NCBI RefSeq assembly: GCF_019458025.1
Contig: NZ_JAHZUY010000038.1
Location: 1 to 36,543 of the forward strand
Source of the DNA: Caldovatus aquaticus
GTDB lineage: Bacteria; Pseudomonadota; Alphaproteobacteria; Acetobacterales; Acetobacteraceae
Reading direction: 5' to 3'
Length of the DNA: 36,543 bases
Shown: piece after piece, positions 20,215-28,991 of the stretch
How positions within the stretch are numbered: position 1 is the stretch's first letter
How the letters are laid out: every line of letters begins with the position of its first letter
The notes under the pieces: model-generated
The model's database searches: none
What the model saw: only the letters and a program-made list of their open reading frames with translations
Told to the model about the DNA's origin: nothing
Made by a program: the position numbers and the translations under genes

Positions 20215-21225
20215 ATGAAGCGCCCCCTCCGCCCCGACATCGCTGCCGCCGAGGCCGCCGCCCGGGCGGGCGAGGAGCTGCGCGCGGCGCGCCTCGCGCT
20301 CGGCCTCTCCCTCGAGGAGGTCGCGGAACGGCTGCGCATCCGCCGGCCCCATCTTCTCGCGCTCGAGGAGGGGCGATGGCACGACCTGCCGGGCGGCGCC
20401 TACGCCCTCGGCTTCCTGCGCAGCTACGCGCAGGGGCTCGGGCTGGACGGCGAGGCGATGGTGCGCCGGCTGCGCGACAGCGGCGCGGCCGCGGCCGCGC
20501 GGCGCACCGACCTCGTCTTCCCCGAACCGATGCCGGAGCGCGGCGTGCCGACCGGCCTCGTCGTGCTGGCCGGGGCGATCGTGGCGATCAGCGCCTACGC
20601 CGCCTGGTACACCTGGTCCGGTTCCGGCGAGCGGGTAGTGGATGCGGTGCCGCCGCTGCCAGGCCGCCTCGAGGAGGTGGCGCGGGAGGGGGGGCTTCCG
20701 GCCGCGACAGCCCGGGCGGTGCCGCCGCCGGCGCCCGAAGCTCCGGTGGCGGCCACCGCCGGGGGGGCGGCGCAGGGGGGCGTCCCGGCGGGGCCCGCCG
20801 CGGCGTCACCGCCTGCCCCGACCCAGGCGCTCGCCGCCACGGTGCCGCCGCCGGCGCCCGCATCCGCCCCGGCGGCCGACGCCGCCGCTCCGGCGGCGCC
20901 CCTCGTTGCGGCTGCGGCGCTTCCCGCCGGGGAGCGGCCCGCGGCGGAGCGCGGCATCGTGCTGCGCGCCAGGGGCGAGACCTGGGTCTCGGTGCGCGAG
21001 GCCCGCGGCGGGCCGCCGCTGCTCAACCGCATCCTGCGCCCGGGCGAGACCTTCGCCGTTCCGCCGCGGGAGGGGCTCGTGCTCTCGGTCGGCCGGCCCG
21101 ATGCGCTCGAGGTGGTGGTGGATGGCGAGCCGGTGCCGGCCCTCGAGGGACCGCGCGGGCGGCGCATGAACATCCCGCTCGATGCCGGGCGGCTGAAGGC
21201 GGCGAACCGGGCCGCCCCTCCCTGA
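20215..21225 (+). CDS. rodZ: RodZ-like helix-turn-helix membrane protein
   Basis: A 336-residue RodZ-type protein linking the cytoskeleton (MreB) to the inner membrane. Residues about 18-85 form the cytoplasmic HTH (LRAARLALGLSLEEVAERLRIRRPHLLALEEGRW, GFLRSYAQGLGLD). A single transmembrane helix follows at about 107-128 (TGLVVLAGAIVAISAYAAWY), then a long Ala/Pro-rich periplasmic linker. The C-terminal DUF4115 domain (about 240-320) begins IVLRARGETWVSVREARGG. The linker is unusually Ala/Pro-rich, in keeping with genome GC. The order rodZ-ispG-hisS is common in alphaproteobacteria. Confidence 0.9.
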   Translation: MKRPLRPDIAAAEAAARAGEELRAARLALGLSLEEVAERLRIRRPHLLALEEGRWHDLPGGAYALGFLRSYAQGLGLDGEAMVRRLRDSGAAAAARRTDLVFPEPMPERGVPTGLVVLAGAIVAISAYAAWYTWSGSGERVVDAVPPLPGRLEEVAREGGLPAATARAVPPPAPEAPVAATAGGAAQGGVPAGPAAASPPAPTQALAATVPPPAPASAPAADAAAPAAPLVAAAALPAGERPAAERGIVLRARGETWVSVREARGGPPLLNRILRPGETFAVPPREGLVLSVGRPDALEVVVDGEPVPALEGPRGRRMNIPLDAGRLKAANRAAPP

Positions 21226-21293
21226 AGCCGGCCGCGCCGGGGCGCGCCGGGTGAGCGGGCGCGGCGCCGGGCCTTCCGGCGCCGCCGGGCGTT

Positions 21294-21322
21294 TTGGCAT
21301 CCGGGCCGCCGCCGCCCTATGC
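21294..21322 (+). promoter_or_regulatory. ispG promoter
   Basis: TTGGCA (21294-21299), a 17-nt spacer and CTATGC (21317-21322), one of the best sigma-70-type promoters in the window. The leader is about 25 nt. This supports the ATG at 21354 rather than an upstream TTG that would lie within the -35 box. Confidence 0.65.
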
Positions 21323-21353
21323 TGCGTCCCGCACGGGAGTCGAGCCGCCGCCC

Positions 21354-22496
21354 ATGAGCTACCGCCCCTACCAGCAGATCCTGCGCCGCAAGTCCCGCCA
21401 GATCCGGGTGGGCCGGGTGCGCGTCGGCGGCGACGCGCCGATCAGCGTGCAGACCATGACCAACACCCCGACCGAGGACGTGCAGGCGACGATCGCGCAG
21501 ATCCGCCGCTGCGAGGAGGCGGGCGCCGACATCGTGCGCGTCTCGGTCCCGACGCCGGAGAGCACGGCGGCGCTCCGGCAGATCGTGCGCGCGGTGGAGG
21601 TGCCGATCGTCGCCGACATCCACTTCCACTACCGCCGCGCCATCGAGGCCGCCGAGGCCGGCGCCGCGTGCCTGCGCATCAACCCCGGCAACATCGGCTC
21701 GAAGGAGCGGGTGCGGGAGGTGGTGAAGGCGGCGCGCGACCACGGCTGCTCGATCCGCATCGGCGTCAACGCGGGCTCGCTGGAGCGGCACCTGCTCGAG
21801 AAGTACGGGGAGCCGAACCCGGAGGCGCTGGTCGAGAGCGCGCTCTGGCACGCGGCGCACCTGCAGGAGGAGGACTTCCACGAGTTCAAGATCAGCGTGA
21901 AGGCCTCCGACGTGTTCCTCGCCGTCGCCGCCTATCAGCAGCTCGCCGAGGCCTGCGACCATCCGCTGCACATCGGCATCACCGAGGCCGGCGGGCGGCG
22001 CACCGGGACGGTGAAGAGCGCGATCGGCCTCGGCTCCCTGCTCTGGGCCGGGATCGGCGACACGCTGCGGGTCTCGCTCTCCGCCGAGCCGGAGGAGGAG
22101 GTGCGTGTCGGCTGGGAGCTGCTGAAGTCGCTCGGCCTCCGGCACCGCGGGGTGCGGATCGTGAGCTGCCCGTCCTGCGCGCGGCAGGGCTTCGACGTGA
22201 TCGGGACGGTGGCGGCGCTCGAGGAGCGGCTCGCGCACATCGAGCAGCCGATCACCCTCTCGATCATCGGCTGCGTGGTGAACGGGCCGGGCGAGGCGCT
22301 GATGACCGACCTCGGCGTCACCGGCGGCGGGGCGGGCACGCACATGGTCTATCGCGCCGGGCGGACCGACCACACGGTGAAGGGCGAGGCGATGGTCGAG
22401 CACATCGTCGCCCTGGTGGAGGCGAAGGCCGCCGAGATGGCGGCGGCGCAGGCGGCCGCAGCGGCCGCCGGGGCGCGGAAGCAGGCGGCGGAGTAG
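21354..22496 (+). CDS. ispG: (E)-4-hydroxy-3-methylbut-2-enyl-diphosphate synthase
   Basis: A 380-residue GcpE/IspG enzyme of the non-mevalonate (MEP) isoprenoid pathway, converting MEcPP to HMBPP with a [4Fe-4S] cluster. The N-terminal TIM barrel is seen in [43 protein letters not shown] and [10 protein letters not shown]. The C-terminal cluster ligands lie in [11 protein letters not shown] and [11 protein letters not shown]. An Ala-rich tail ends the protein. The ATG at 21354 is fixed by the family N terminus ([20 protein letters not shown]) and by the promoter position. It is separately promoted from rodZ. Confidence 0.97.
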   Translation: MSYRPYQQILRRKSRQIRVGRVRVGGDAPISVQTMTNTPTEDVQATIAQIRRCEEAGADIVRVSVPTPESTAALRQIVRAVEVPIVADIHFHYRRAIEAAEAGAACLRINPGNIGSKERVREVVKAARDHGCSIRIGVNAGSLERHLLEKYGEPNPEALVESALWHAAHLQEEDFHEFKISVKASDVFLAVAAYQQLAEACDHPLHIGITEAGGRRTGTVKSAIGLGSLLWAGIGDTLRVSLSAEPEEEVRVGWELLKSLGLRHRGVRIVSCPSCARQGFDVIGTVAALEERLAHIEQPITLSIIGCVVNGPGEALMTDLGVTGGGAGTHMVYRAGRTDHTVKGEAMVEHIVALVEAKAAEMAAAQAAAAAAGARKQAAE

Positions 22497-22506
22497 GCCG
22501 GGCGGG

Positions 22507-22535
22507 GTTGCCCGCGCAACCGGTTTCGCTACACC
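22507..22535 (+). promoter_or_regulatory. candidate promoter/operator of the binding-protein operon
   Basis: A perfect inverted repeat GGTTGC-CCGC-GCAACC (22507-22522) overlaps a -35-like TTGCCC (22508-22513). A -10-like TACACC (22530-22535) follows at 16-nt spacing. The dyad is a plausible repressor site, or could be the 3' hairpin of ispG. Confidence 0.4.
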
Positions 22536-22596
22536 TGCGGTCGCATCGCGAAGGGCCCCGGCGGCCTACGTCCGGGCCTTGCCGGGAGGAAACCCG

Positions 22597-23580
22597 ATGA
22601 CCCAGCGCCTTGCCCGGCGCGGCTTGATGGCGGCCGCGCTGTCCGCGCTCCCCCTCGTTCCCGCGCGCGCTCAGTCCGAAGCCGGCTTTCCCGCCCGTCC
22701 CGTGCGGCTCGTGGTCGGCTTCCCGCCCGGCAGCGCGGCCGACGTCTCGGCGCGGATCGTCGCCGCCGTCATGGCCGGGCCGCTCGGCCAGGCCATGGTC
22801 GTGGAGAACCGCCCGGGCGCGGGCAGCACGGTGGCGGCGGGGCAGGTGGCGCGGGCTGCGCCCGATGGCTACACGGTATTCCTCGGCTCGGTGGCCAACG
22901 CGATCAACGCCAGCCTGCAGCGCGACATCGCCTTCGACTTCGCGCGCGACTTCACGCCGGTGGCGCCCCTAGTCGCGGCGCCGAACATCCTGGTCGTGCA
23001 TCCCTCGGTTCCGGCGGCAAGCGTCGGAGAACTGATCGCCCTCCTGCGCCGGCGGCCGGAAGGCCTGTTCTACGGATCGTCCGGAGTCGGGACCGCACCG
23101 CATCTTTCGGGTGAGCTGTTCAACCTGCTGGCGGGCGTGCGCATGACGCACGTGCCCTATCCGGGCAGCGCCCAGGCGGTGACGGACCTCGTCGCCGGCC
23201 GGGTCGGCGTGATGTTCTCGCCGGCCTCGACCGTGCTCGGCCATATCCGCGAGGGGCGGCTGCGGCCGCTCGCTTCCGCCGGGCCGGCTCGGGCAGCCGC
23301 GGCGCCGGAGCTGCCGACGATGGAGGAGGCGGGCCTCCCCGGCTTCACCTCCACCGTGTGGTTCGGCCTCGTGGCGCCGGCCGGCACGCCGGCGCCGGTC
23401 GTTGCGCGGCTGGCCGCCGCCGCCCGCACCGCTCTGGCCGATCCGGAGACGGCGCGGCAGTTGGCCGCGCAGGGCTTCGACATCCTGCCGGGCGGGCCGG
23501 AGGAGCTGCGCGCCCTGATCGCGGCGGAGATCGCCAAATGGGCCCGCGTCATCGAAGCCGCGGGCGCCCGCGCCGGCTGA
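22597..23580 (+). CDS. tripartite tricarboxylate transporter substrate-binding protein (TctC/Bug family)
   Basis: A 327-residue periplasmic binding protein of the Bug/TctC family. The N terminus is a signal peptide with consecutive arginines (LARRGLMAAALSALPLVPARAQ), possibly Tat-compatible, cleaved near residue 26. Family blocks follow: FPARPVRLVVGFPPGSAADVSARIVA, VVENRPGAGSTVAA, APDGYTVFLGS, FTPVAPLV, VPYPGSAQAVTDLVAGRVGVMF and PELPTMEEAGLPGF. The ligand is unknown, probably a carboxylate. No TctA/TctB permease is nearby, which is common for this expanded family. GGGAGGA lies 7 nt before the ATG. It forms a two-gene unit with the GlcG-like gene. Confidence 0.93.
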   Translation: MTQRLARRGLMAAALSALPLVPARAQSEAGFPARPVRLVVGFPPGSAADVSARIVAAVMAGPLGQAMVVENRPGAGSTVAAGQVARAAPDGYTVFLGSVANAINASLQRDIAFDFARDFTPVAPLVAAPNILVVHPSVPAASVGELIALLRRRPEGLFYGSSGVGTAPHLSGELFNLLAGVRMTHVPYPGSAQAVTDLVAGRVGVMFSPASTVLGHIREGRLRPLASAGPARAAAAPELPTMEEAGLPGFTSTVWFGLVAPAGTPAPVVARLAAAARTALADPETARQLAAQGFDILPGGPEELRALIAAEIAKWARVIEAAGARAG

Positions 23581-23599
23581 CAGCAGAAGGAAGAGCCGC

Positions 23600-24124
23600 A
23601 TGCCTGCTCTCGGCATCGCCGAATGCCGCCGCTTCATCCGCGCCGTGTCCGACAAGGCGAAGGAGATGGGGGTTCCCGTCTCGATCGCGGTGGTCGGGCC
23701 GGAAGGCCACCTGATCGCGCTCGAACGGATGGACGGGGCCGGGTGGATCACGCCCGAGACCGCCTGGGCGAAGGCCTTCACCATGGCGGCGTTCCGCTCC
23801 ATGAGCCCGCGCTTCCAGGACGGTCTCGTCACCCAGCACTGGTTGCGCGAGCGCAACCCGCAGCTTGCCGTCAACGCTGCGGTCTTCACCGGGGGCAGGA
23901 TATTCATCTCGGGCGGCGCGGCTCCGGTGTTCAAGGGCAACACCATGGTCGGCGCCTACGGCATCTCCGGCGGCACCTCCGACCAGGACGAGGTGATGGG
24001 CCGCCATGCGCGCGAGAAGATCGGCTGGCGCCACACCCCCGAGAAGGACGACACGCCGCAGGAGGTGAAGGACCACATCAACGCCATCTACGAGAGGATC
24101 GGCCTCGGCCAGCGCAGGTTGTGA
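23600..24124 (+). CDS. GlcG/HbpS family heme-binding-like protein
   Basis: A 174-residue protein of the GlcG/HbpS family (PF03928). Hallmarks are [23 protein letters not shown], the Ala-rich helix [51 protein letters not shown] and a C-terminal helix. HbpS binds heme in Streptomyces, whereas GlcG is linked to glycolate use; which applies here is unknown. No signal peptide is seen, so it is cytoplasmic. The start is supported by GGAAGAG about 6 nt upstream. It follows the TctC-type gene by 19 nt, so the pair likely serves uptake and use of one organic acid (inference). Confidence 0.88.
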   Translation: MPALGIAECRRFIRAVSDKAKEMGVPVSIAVVGPEGHLIALERMDGAGWITPETAWAKAFTMAAFRSMSPRFQDGLVTQHWLRERNPQLAVNAAVFTGGRIFISGGAAPVFKGNTMVGAYGISGGTSDQDEVMGRHAREKIGWRHTPEKDDTPQEVKDHINAIYERIGLGQRRL

Positions 24125-24142
24125 CCGGAGCGGGGCCGGCGC

Positions 24143-24171
24143 TTGCACCGGCCCGGCCCCGGCGCTACCGC
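24143..24171 (+). promoter_or_regulatory. hisS promoter (leaderless geometry)
   Basis: TTGCAC (24143-24148), a 17-nt spacer and TACCGC (24166-24171), ending 8 nt before the hisS ATG. Transcription is predicted to start at the A of the ATG or next to it; there is no Shine-Dalgarno sequence. Confidence 0.5.
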
Positions 24172-24179
24172 CTCGCCCC

Positions 24180-25420
24180 ATGGCCCAGCCCCCCCTGCAG
24201 CCCGTCCGCGGCACGCGCGACCTGATCGGCGAGGAGTTCCGCCGCCACCAGGCGGTGATCGAGACCGCGCGCCGCATCAGCGCCCTCTACGGCTTCGAGG
24301 AGTGGGCCACCCCGGTGTTCGAGGACACCCGCGTCTTCGCCCGCGGCCTCGGCGACACCTCCGACGTGGTGATGAAGGAGATGTACACCTTCACCGACCG
24401 CGGCGGGGATTCGATCACGCTGCGCCCGGAGATGACGGCCGGCGTCTGCCGCGCCCTGGTCTCGAGCGGCCTCGTCCACTCCGGCCTGCCGCGCAAGGTG
24501 TTCTACGCCGGCCCGATGTTCCGCTACGAGCGGCCGCAGAAGGGCCGCTACCGCCAGTTCCACCAGATCGGCGTCGAGGTGCTGGGCGCCGCCGAGCCGC
24601 TGGCGGACGCCGAGGTGATCGCCTGCGGCTGGCACATCCTCGAGGCGCTCGGCGTCGCCGAGGGCACGGTGCTGGAGCTCAACACCCTCGGCGACGCCGC
24701 GAGCCGCGCCGCCTACCGCGCGGCGCTCGTCGCCTATTTCGGCGCCCATCGCGACCGCCTCTCGCCCGACAGCCGGGCACGGCTCGAGCGCAACCCGCTG
24801 CGCATCCTCGACAGCAAGGACGAGGGCGACCGGCGGCTGATCGCCGACGCGCCGACCATCCACGACTACCTCACGCCCGAGGCCGCCGCCTTCCACGCCG
24901 CGGTGAAGCGCTACCTCGACCGCTTCGGCGTGCCCTGGCGCGAGAACCCGCGCATCGTGCGCGGCCTCGACTACTACAACCACACCGCCTTCGAGTTCGT
25001 CACCGACCGGCTCGGCGCGCAGGGCACGGTGATGGCGGGCGGCCGCTACGACGGGCTGGTGGAGGAGATGGGCGGGCCGCCCACGCCCTCGGTCGGCTGG
25101 GCGGCGGGGGTGGAGCGGCTCGCCCTGCTGCTGCCGCAGACGCCGCCGGCGCCGCGCCTCGTCGCCGTGGTGCCGGTGAGCGAGGCGCAGGAGGAGGCGG
25201 CCATCGAGCTGCTGCAGCGCCTGCGCCGCGCCGGCATCGCCGCCGAGATGGCCTATCGCGGCACCCTCAAGCGCCGCCTGGAGCGCGCCAACCGCACCCG
25301 CGCCCGCGCCGCCCTCATCCTCGGCGAGGACGAGATCGCCCGGGGCGTCGTGCAGCTCCGCGACCTCGACGCGGGGACGCAGGAAAGCGTGCCGCTCGCC
25401 GAGGTGATCGGCCGCCTCGC

Positions 25421-25424
<4 letters not shown>
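24180..25424 (+). CDS. hisS: histidine-tRNA ligase
   Basis: A 414-residue class II aminoacyl-tRNA synthetase charging tRNA-His. Motif 1 lies in [13 protein letters not shown] and [13 protein letters not shown]. Motif 2 is [23 protein letters not shown]. The histidine-specific loop is [12 protein letters not shown], motif 3 is [15 protein letters not shown], and the C-terminal anticodon-binding domain runs from about residue 320. The catalytic features separate it from the paralogue HisZ. It begins the hisS-prfA-prmC block: its stop overlaps the prfA start by 4 nt (ATGA). Confidence 0.97.
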
Positions 25425-26472
<1,048 letters not shown>

Positions 26473-26476
<4 letters not shown>

Positions 26477-27345
26477 GCGGCGCCCGCCGCGATCCGGGCG
26501 CGAGCGTCGGCGCCCTGCTCTGCGACGCCGCGCAGCGCCTGCGCGCCGGGGGGATCGAGAGCCCCCGCCTCGAGGCCCGCCTGCTGCTCGGCCACGCGCT
26601 GGGGCTCCCGGCCGAGGCGCTGCTGCGCGACCCGGCCCGCCCGGTCCCGCCCGCGGCCGCCGCGCGCTTCGCCGCGCTGCTGCACCGCCGGCTGGAGCGC
26701 GCACCGGTCGCCCATCTGCTCGGCGAGCGCGAGTTCTGGTCGCTGCCCCTCGCCGTCTCGCCGGCGACGCTGATCCCCCGGCCCGACTCGGAGACGCTGA
26801 TCGAGGCGGCGCTCGCGGCCTTCCCGGACCGCGCCGCCGTGCGCGCGATCCTCGACCTCGGCACCGGCACCGGCTGCCTGCTGCTCGCCGCGCTGACGGA
26901 GTTTCCGCGCGCCAGCGGCCTCGGCGTGGACCGGGTGGCGGAGGCCGCCGCGCTCGCCGCGGCGAACGCCCGCCGGCTCGGGCTGGCCGGGCGGGCACGC
27001 TTCGTCGTCGGCGACTGGGCGGCCCCGCTCGCCGCACGCTTCGACCTGGTGCTCTGCAATCCGCCCTACGTCGAGACCGGCGCGATCCCGCACCTCGCCC
27101 CCGAGGTCGCGCGCCACGAGCCCGCCACCGCCCTCGACGGCGGCGCGGACGGGCTCGACGCCTACCGTGCCGTGCTCGCCGCCCTGCCGGCCCTGCTCGC
27201 GCCGGCCGGCCGCGCGGTACTGGAACTCGGCCAGGGCCAGCGCCCGGCCGTGGAGGCGCTGGCGCGGGCGGCGGGCCTCCGCCCGCTCGGCTGCCGCGCC
27301 GATCTCGGCGGCGTCGAGCGCGCCCTGGTGCTCGCGCCCGGCTGA
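26473..27345 (+). CDS. prmC: release factor glutamine methyltransferase
   Basis: A 290-residue N5-glutamine methyltransferase that methylates the GGQ glutamine of RF1/RF2. The N-terminal helical domain contains [19 protein letters not shown] and [29 protein letters not shown]. The SAM-binding loop is [16 protein letters not shown] and the catalytic motif [12 protein letters not shown]. The start is a GTG whose first four bases overlap the prfA stop. It converges with the lipoprotein-like gene, with 19 nt between stops. Confidence 0.96.
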
Positions 27346-27364
27346 GGCGGGACCTGCCCGCCCG

Positions 27365-28018
27365 TCACATGTTCGGCGCGCGCGGCGGCGGCGGCGGCGG
27401 CGGGAGCACCGCCCGCGTCGCCTGCCAGGGGCCGAGCAGCGTGGTGCCGCGGATCGTCTCCACGCTGCGCTTCAGCGGGATGCCGGAGTCGGTGTCGAGC
27501 CAGTAGCGAATCACCGCGTCCAGCTCGCCGCCGCTGCGCTGCGACCAGCGCCGTTCCAGCACCACCGCGTCGAAGCGCCCGGCCGGCACCGCGACGCTCT
27601 CGAAGCCGACCACCCGCCAGCGGGCGTCGAAGTCGTACCGGATGCCGCTTCCCGCCGAGCGCACGACGGAGCGGTACTGCGCGGCGTTGCCGGCCTGCGC
27701 GGGCCACAGCGGGGCCATGCCCTCTGCGTGGCCGCGGCCCTCGAGCGGCGAGTCCGGGATGACGGCGTGGACCAGCCGGACCTCCTCGCCCCCGTCGGCG
27801 CGGGCGAGGCAGACCGCGGGGTTGTCCGGCGCGGCGCCGGTGAAGGCCAGGGTCCGCCCGTCGTCGTAGGTCACCACGCTGCCGGGCCGGGGGCAGGCGA
27901 AGGCCCAGCGGCGCGGCGGGCCGGCGCAGCCGACGCCGGCGGCGGCGAGGAGCAGCAGGACACGCGGCGCGGCGGCGCCGGCACGGCGGGGCGGGGAGGG
28001 CGGGCGGCGGCGCGGCAA
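27365..28018 (-). CDS. putative exported or lipoprotein-like protein of unknown function
   Basis: A protein of 217 residues when started at a TTG (28018). This start is chosen because GGAGGA lies 8 nt upstream and the sequence then opens with a basic, Pro/Arg-rich N region followed by VLLLLAAAGVGC, a hydrophobic core ending in a Cys that resembles a weak lipobox (GVG-C instead of LAG-C). The mature part includes GSVVTYDDGRTLAFTG, then FESVAVPAGRFDAVVLERRW and YWLDTDSGIPLKRSVE, a beta-rich pattern. It ends in a run of eight Pro. No defined family recognised. No ATG or GTG fits the signal peptide, so it may be missed or mis-started by automated annotation. Confidence 0.65.
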   Translation of the reverse strand: MPRRRPPSPPRRAGAAAPRVLLLLAAAGVGCAGPPRRWAFACPRPGSVVTYDDGRTLAFTGAAPDNPAVCLARADGGEEVRLVHAVIPDSPLEGRGHAEGMAPLWPAQAGNAAQYRSVVRSAGSGIRYDFDARWRVVGFESVAVPAGRFDAVVLERRWSQRSGGELDAVIRYWLDTDSGIPLKRSVETIRGTTLLGPWQATRAVLPPPPPPPRAPNM

Positions 28019-28135
28019 GGCGGCGGTCCTCCGGGCGGACGGGGTGGCGGCGGAATGATGCCCCGGAACGGCCGTGCGGGACACCGCGCGCCGCCGTCCG
28101 CGCCCCCGGGGGCGGGCCCCGGCCGAAAAAAGCGT

Positions 28136-28164
28136 TTGGCGGTCCGGCCCCCCGGCGCTAGGTT
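28136..28164 (+). promoter_or_regulatory. DUF4167 gene promoter
   Basis: TTGGCG (28136-28141), a 17-nt spacer and TAGGTT (28159-28164). The predicted start near 28171 leaves an untranslated leader of about 205 nt before the DUF4167 ATG, unusually long for this window. An AAAAAA stretch (28126-28131) lies just upstream. Confidence 0.6.
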
Positions 28165-28218
28165 GCCGCCGCGGCCCAGGTGGGCCCGGCGGTCCGGAGA
28201 CGGCCGGCGCCACCACCT

Positions 28219-28355
28219 CGGCCCGTCGGGCCGGAAGCTTCGGCTCCGCCCCCGGGGCGCCGCGGCGTTGCAATGAAGACCGGTCGCCGTGCGGGCGTCT
28301 GCCTCGGGCCGCGTGGGCCCGTGCGCAGCTTCGGCGCGGCACGGTCGCGAGACCG
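28219..28355 (+). ncRNA. structured 5' leader of the DUF4167 mRNA (candidate cis-acting RNA)
   Basis: Three compact hairpins are visible by eye. First: CGGCCC-GTC-GGGCCG (28219-28233). Second: a stem CGGAAGC/GCTCCG with one bulged A and a TTCG tetraloop closed by C-G (28232-28248), sharing two bases with the first, so their full forms exclude each other. Third: CGGTC-GCGA-GACCG (28342-28355), a stem with a GNRA-type tetraloop 21 nt before the start codon. UUCG and GNRA loops are typical of functional RNAs. The high GC raises the chance of accidental stems. Confidence 0.5.
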
Positions 28356-28380
28356 ACCACGAACGCGACAGCAGCGATGA
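28273..28380 (+). CDS. Arg-rich uORF overlapping the DUF4167 start
   Basis: A 35-codon frame (begins MKTGRRAGVC) whose TGA overlaps the DUF4167 ATG as ATGA. The DUF4167 start has no recognisable Shine-Dalgarno sequence, so coupling to this frame is plausible. Ten of 35 codons are Arg. No good ribosome-binding site precedes the uORF itself, and such frames are common by chance at this GC content. Confidence 0.35.
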   Translation: MKTGRRAGVCLGPRGPVRSFGAARSRDRPRTRQQR

Positions 28381-28847
28381 ACATGAAACGCATGCGGGGC
28401 CGGGGCGGCCACCGCCACGGCGGCGGAGGCGGACAGTTCCGCCCGGGCGGCGCCGGAGGCGGCGGTCACCCGCCGCTGAGCCGCAGCCACGTCTTCGATT
28501 CCAACGGGCCCGACGTCCGGCTGCGCGGCACCGCCCAGCAGCTCTTCGAGAAGTATCTGCAGCTCGGCCGCGACGCGACCAGCGCCGGCGACCGGGTGAT
28601 GGCCGAGAGCTACTTCCAGCACGCGGAGCACTATTTCCGCATCCTCAACGCCATCAACCAGGCGCAGCAGCAGCAGCACCAGCTGCGGCAGCAGCAGCGG
28701 CAGCACCAGCAGAACGGGACCGAGGCGCCCGCCGCCGCCGGCGACGGCACCGGAGAGCAGCCGGAGGTCAACGGCCACGCCGTGGTCGCGCCGGAAGCCG
28801 AGGGCGACGCGCCCGGATCCGGCGAGACGCGCGACACCGCCGCCTGA
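28377..28847 (+). CDS. DUF4167 domain-containing protein
   Basis: A 156-residue alphaproteobacterial protein. The conserved block starts with KRMRGRGG and continues SHVFDSNGPDVRLRGTAQQLFEKYLQLGRDATSAGDRVMAESYFQHAEHYFRILNAI, the DUF4167 core. Before it is a Gly/His/Arg-rich stretch of RGG type; after it come a Gln-rich helix (QAQQQQHQLRQQQRQHQQ) and an acidic tail. The composition suggests an RNA-associated or condensate-forming protein, but no function is established that I know of. Three ATGs occur within the first six codons; the first (28377) is given. The usual neighbour prmC is present upstream, with one gene on the other strand between them. Confidence 0.88.
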   Translation: MNMKRMRGRGGHRHGGGGGQFRPGGAGGGGHPPLSRSHVFDSNGPDVRLRGTAQQLFEKYLQLGRDATSAGDRVMAESYFQHAEHYFRILNAINQAQQQQHQLRQQQRQHQQNGTEAPAAAGDGTGEQPEVNGHAVVAPEAEGDAPGSGETRDTAA

Positions 28848-28991
28848 TCCGGCGCCGCGCGGCGGCGGCGCGGACGGGCGAGGGAAGCCCGGCGCGGGCG
28901 GCGGGCGCGTCCCCGCCGGCCGTGCGCACCCCGGCGCTGCGCCCTGCCCGGGCGCCGGCCGGGCCGCGTCCGCCGCGGCCCGGCGGCGTCT

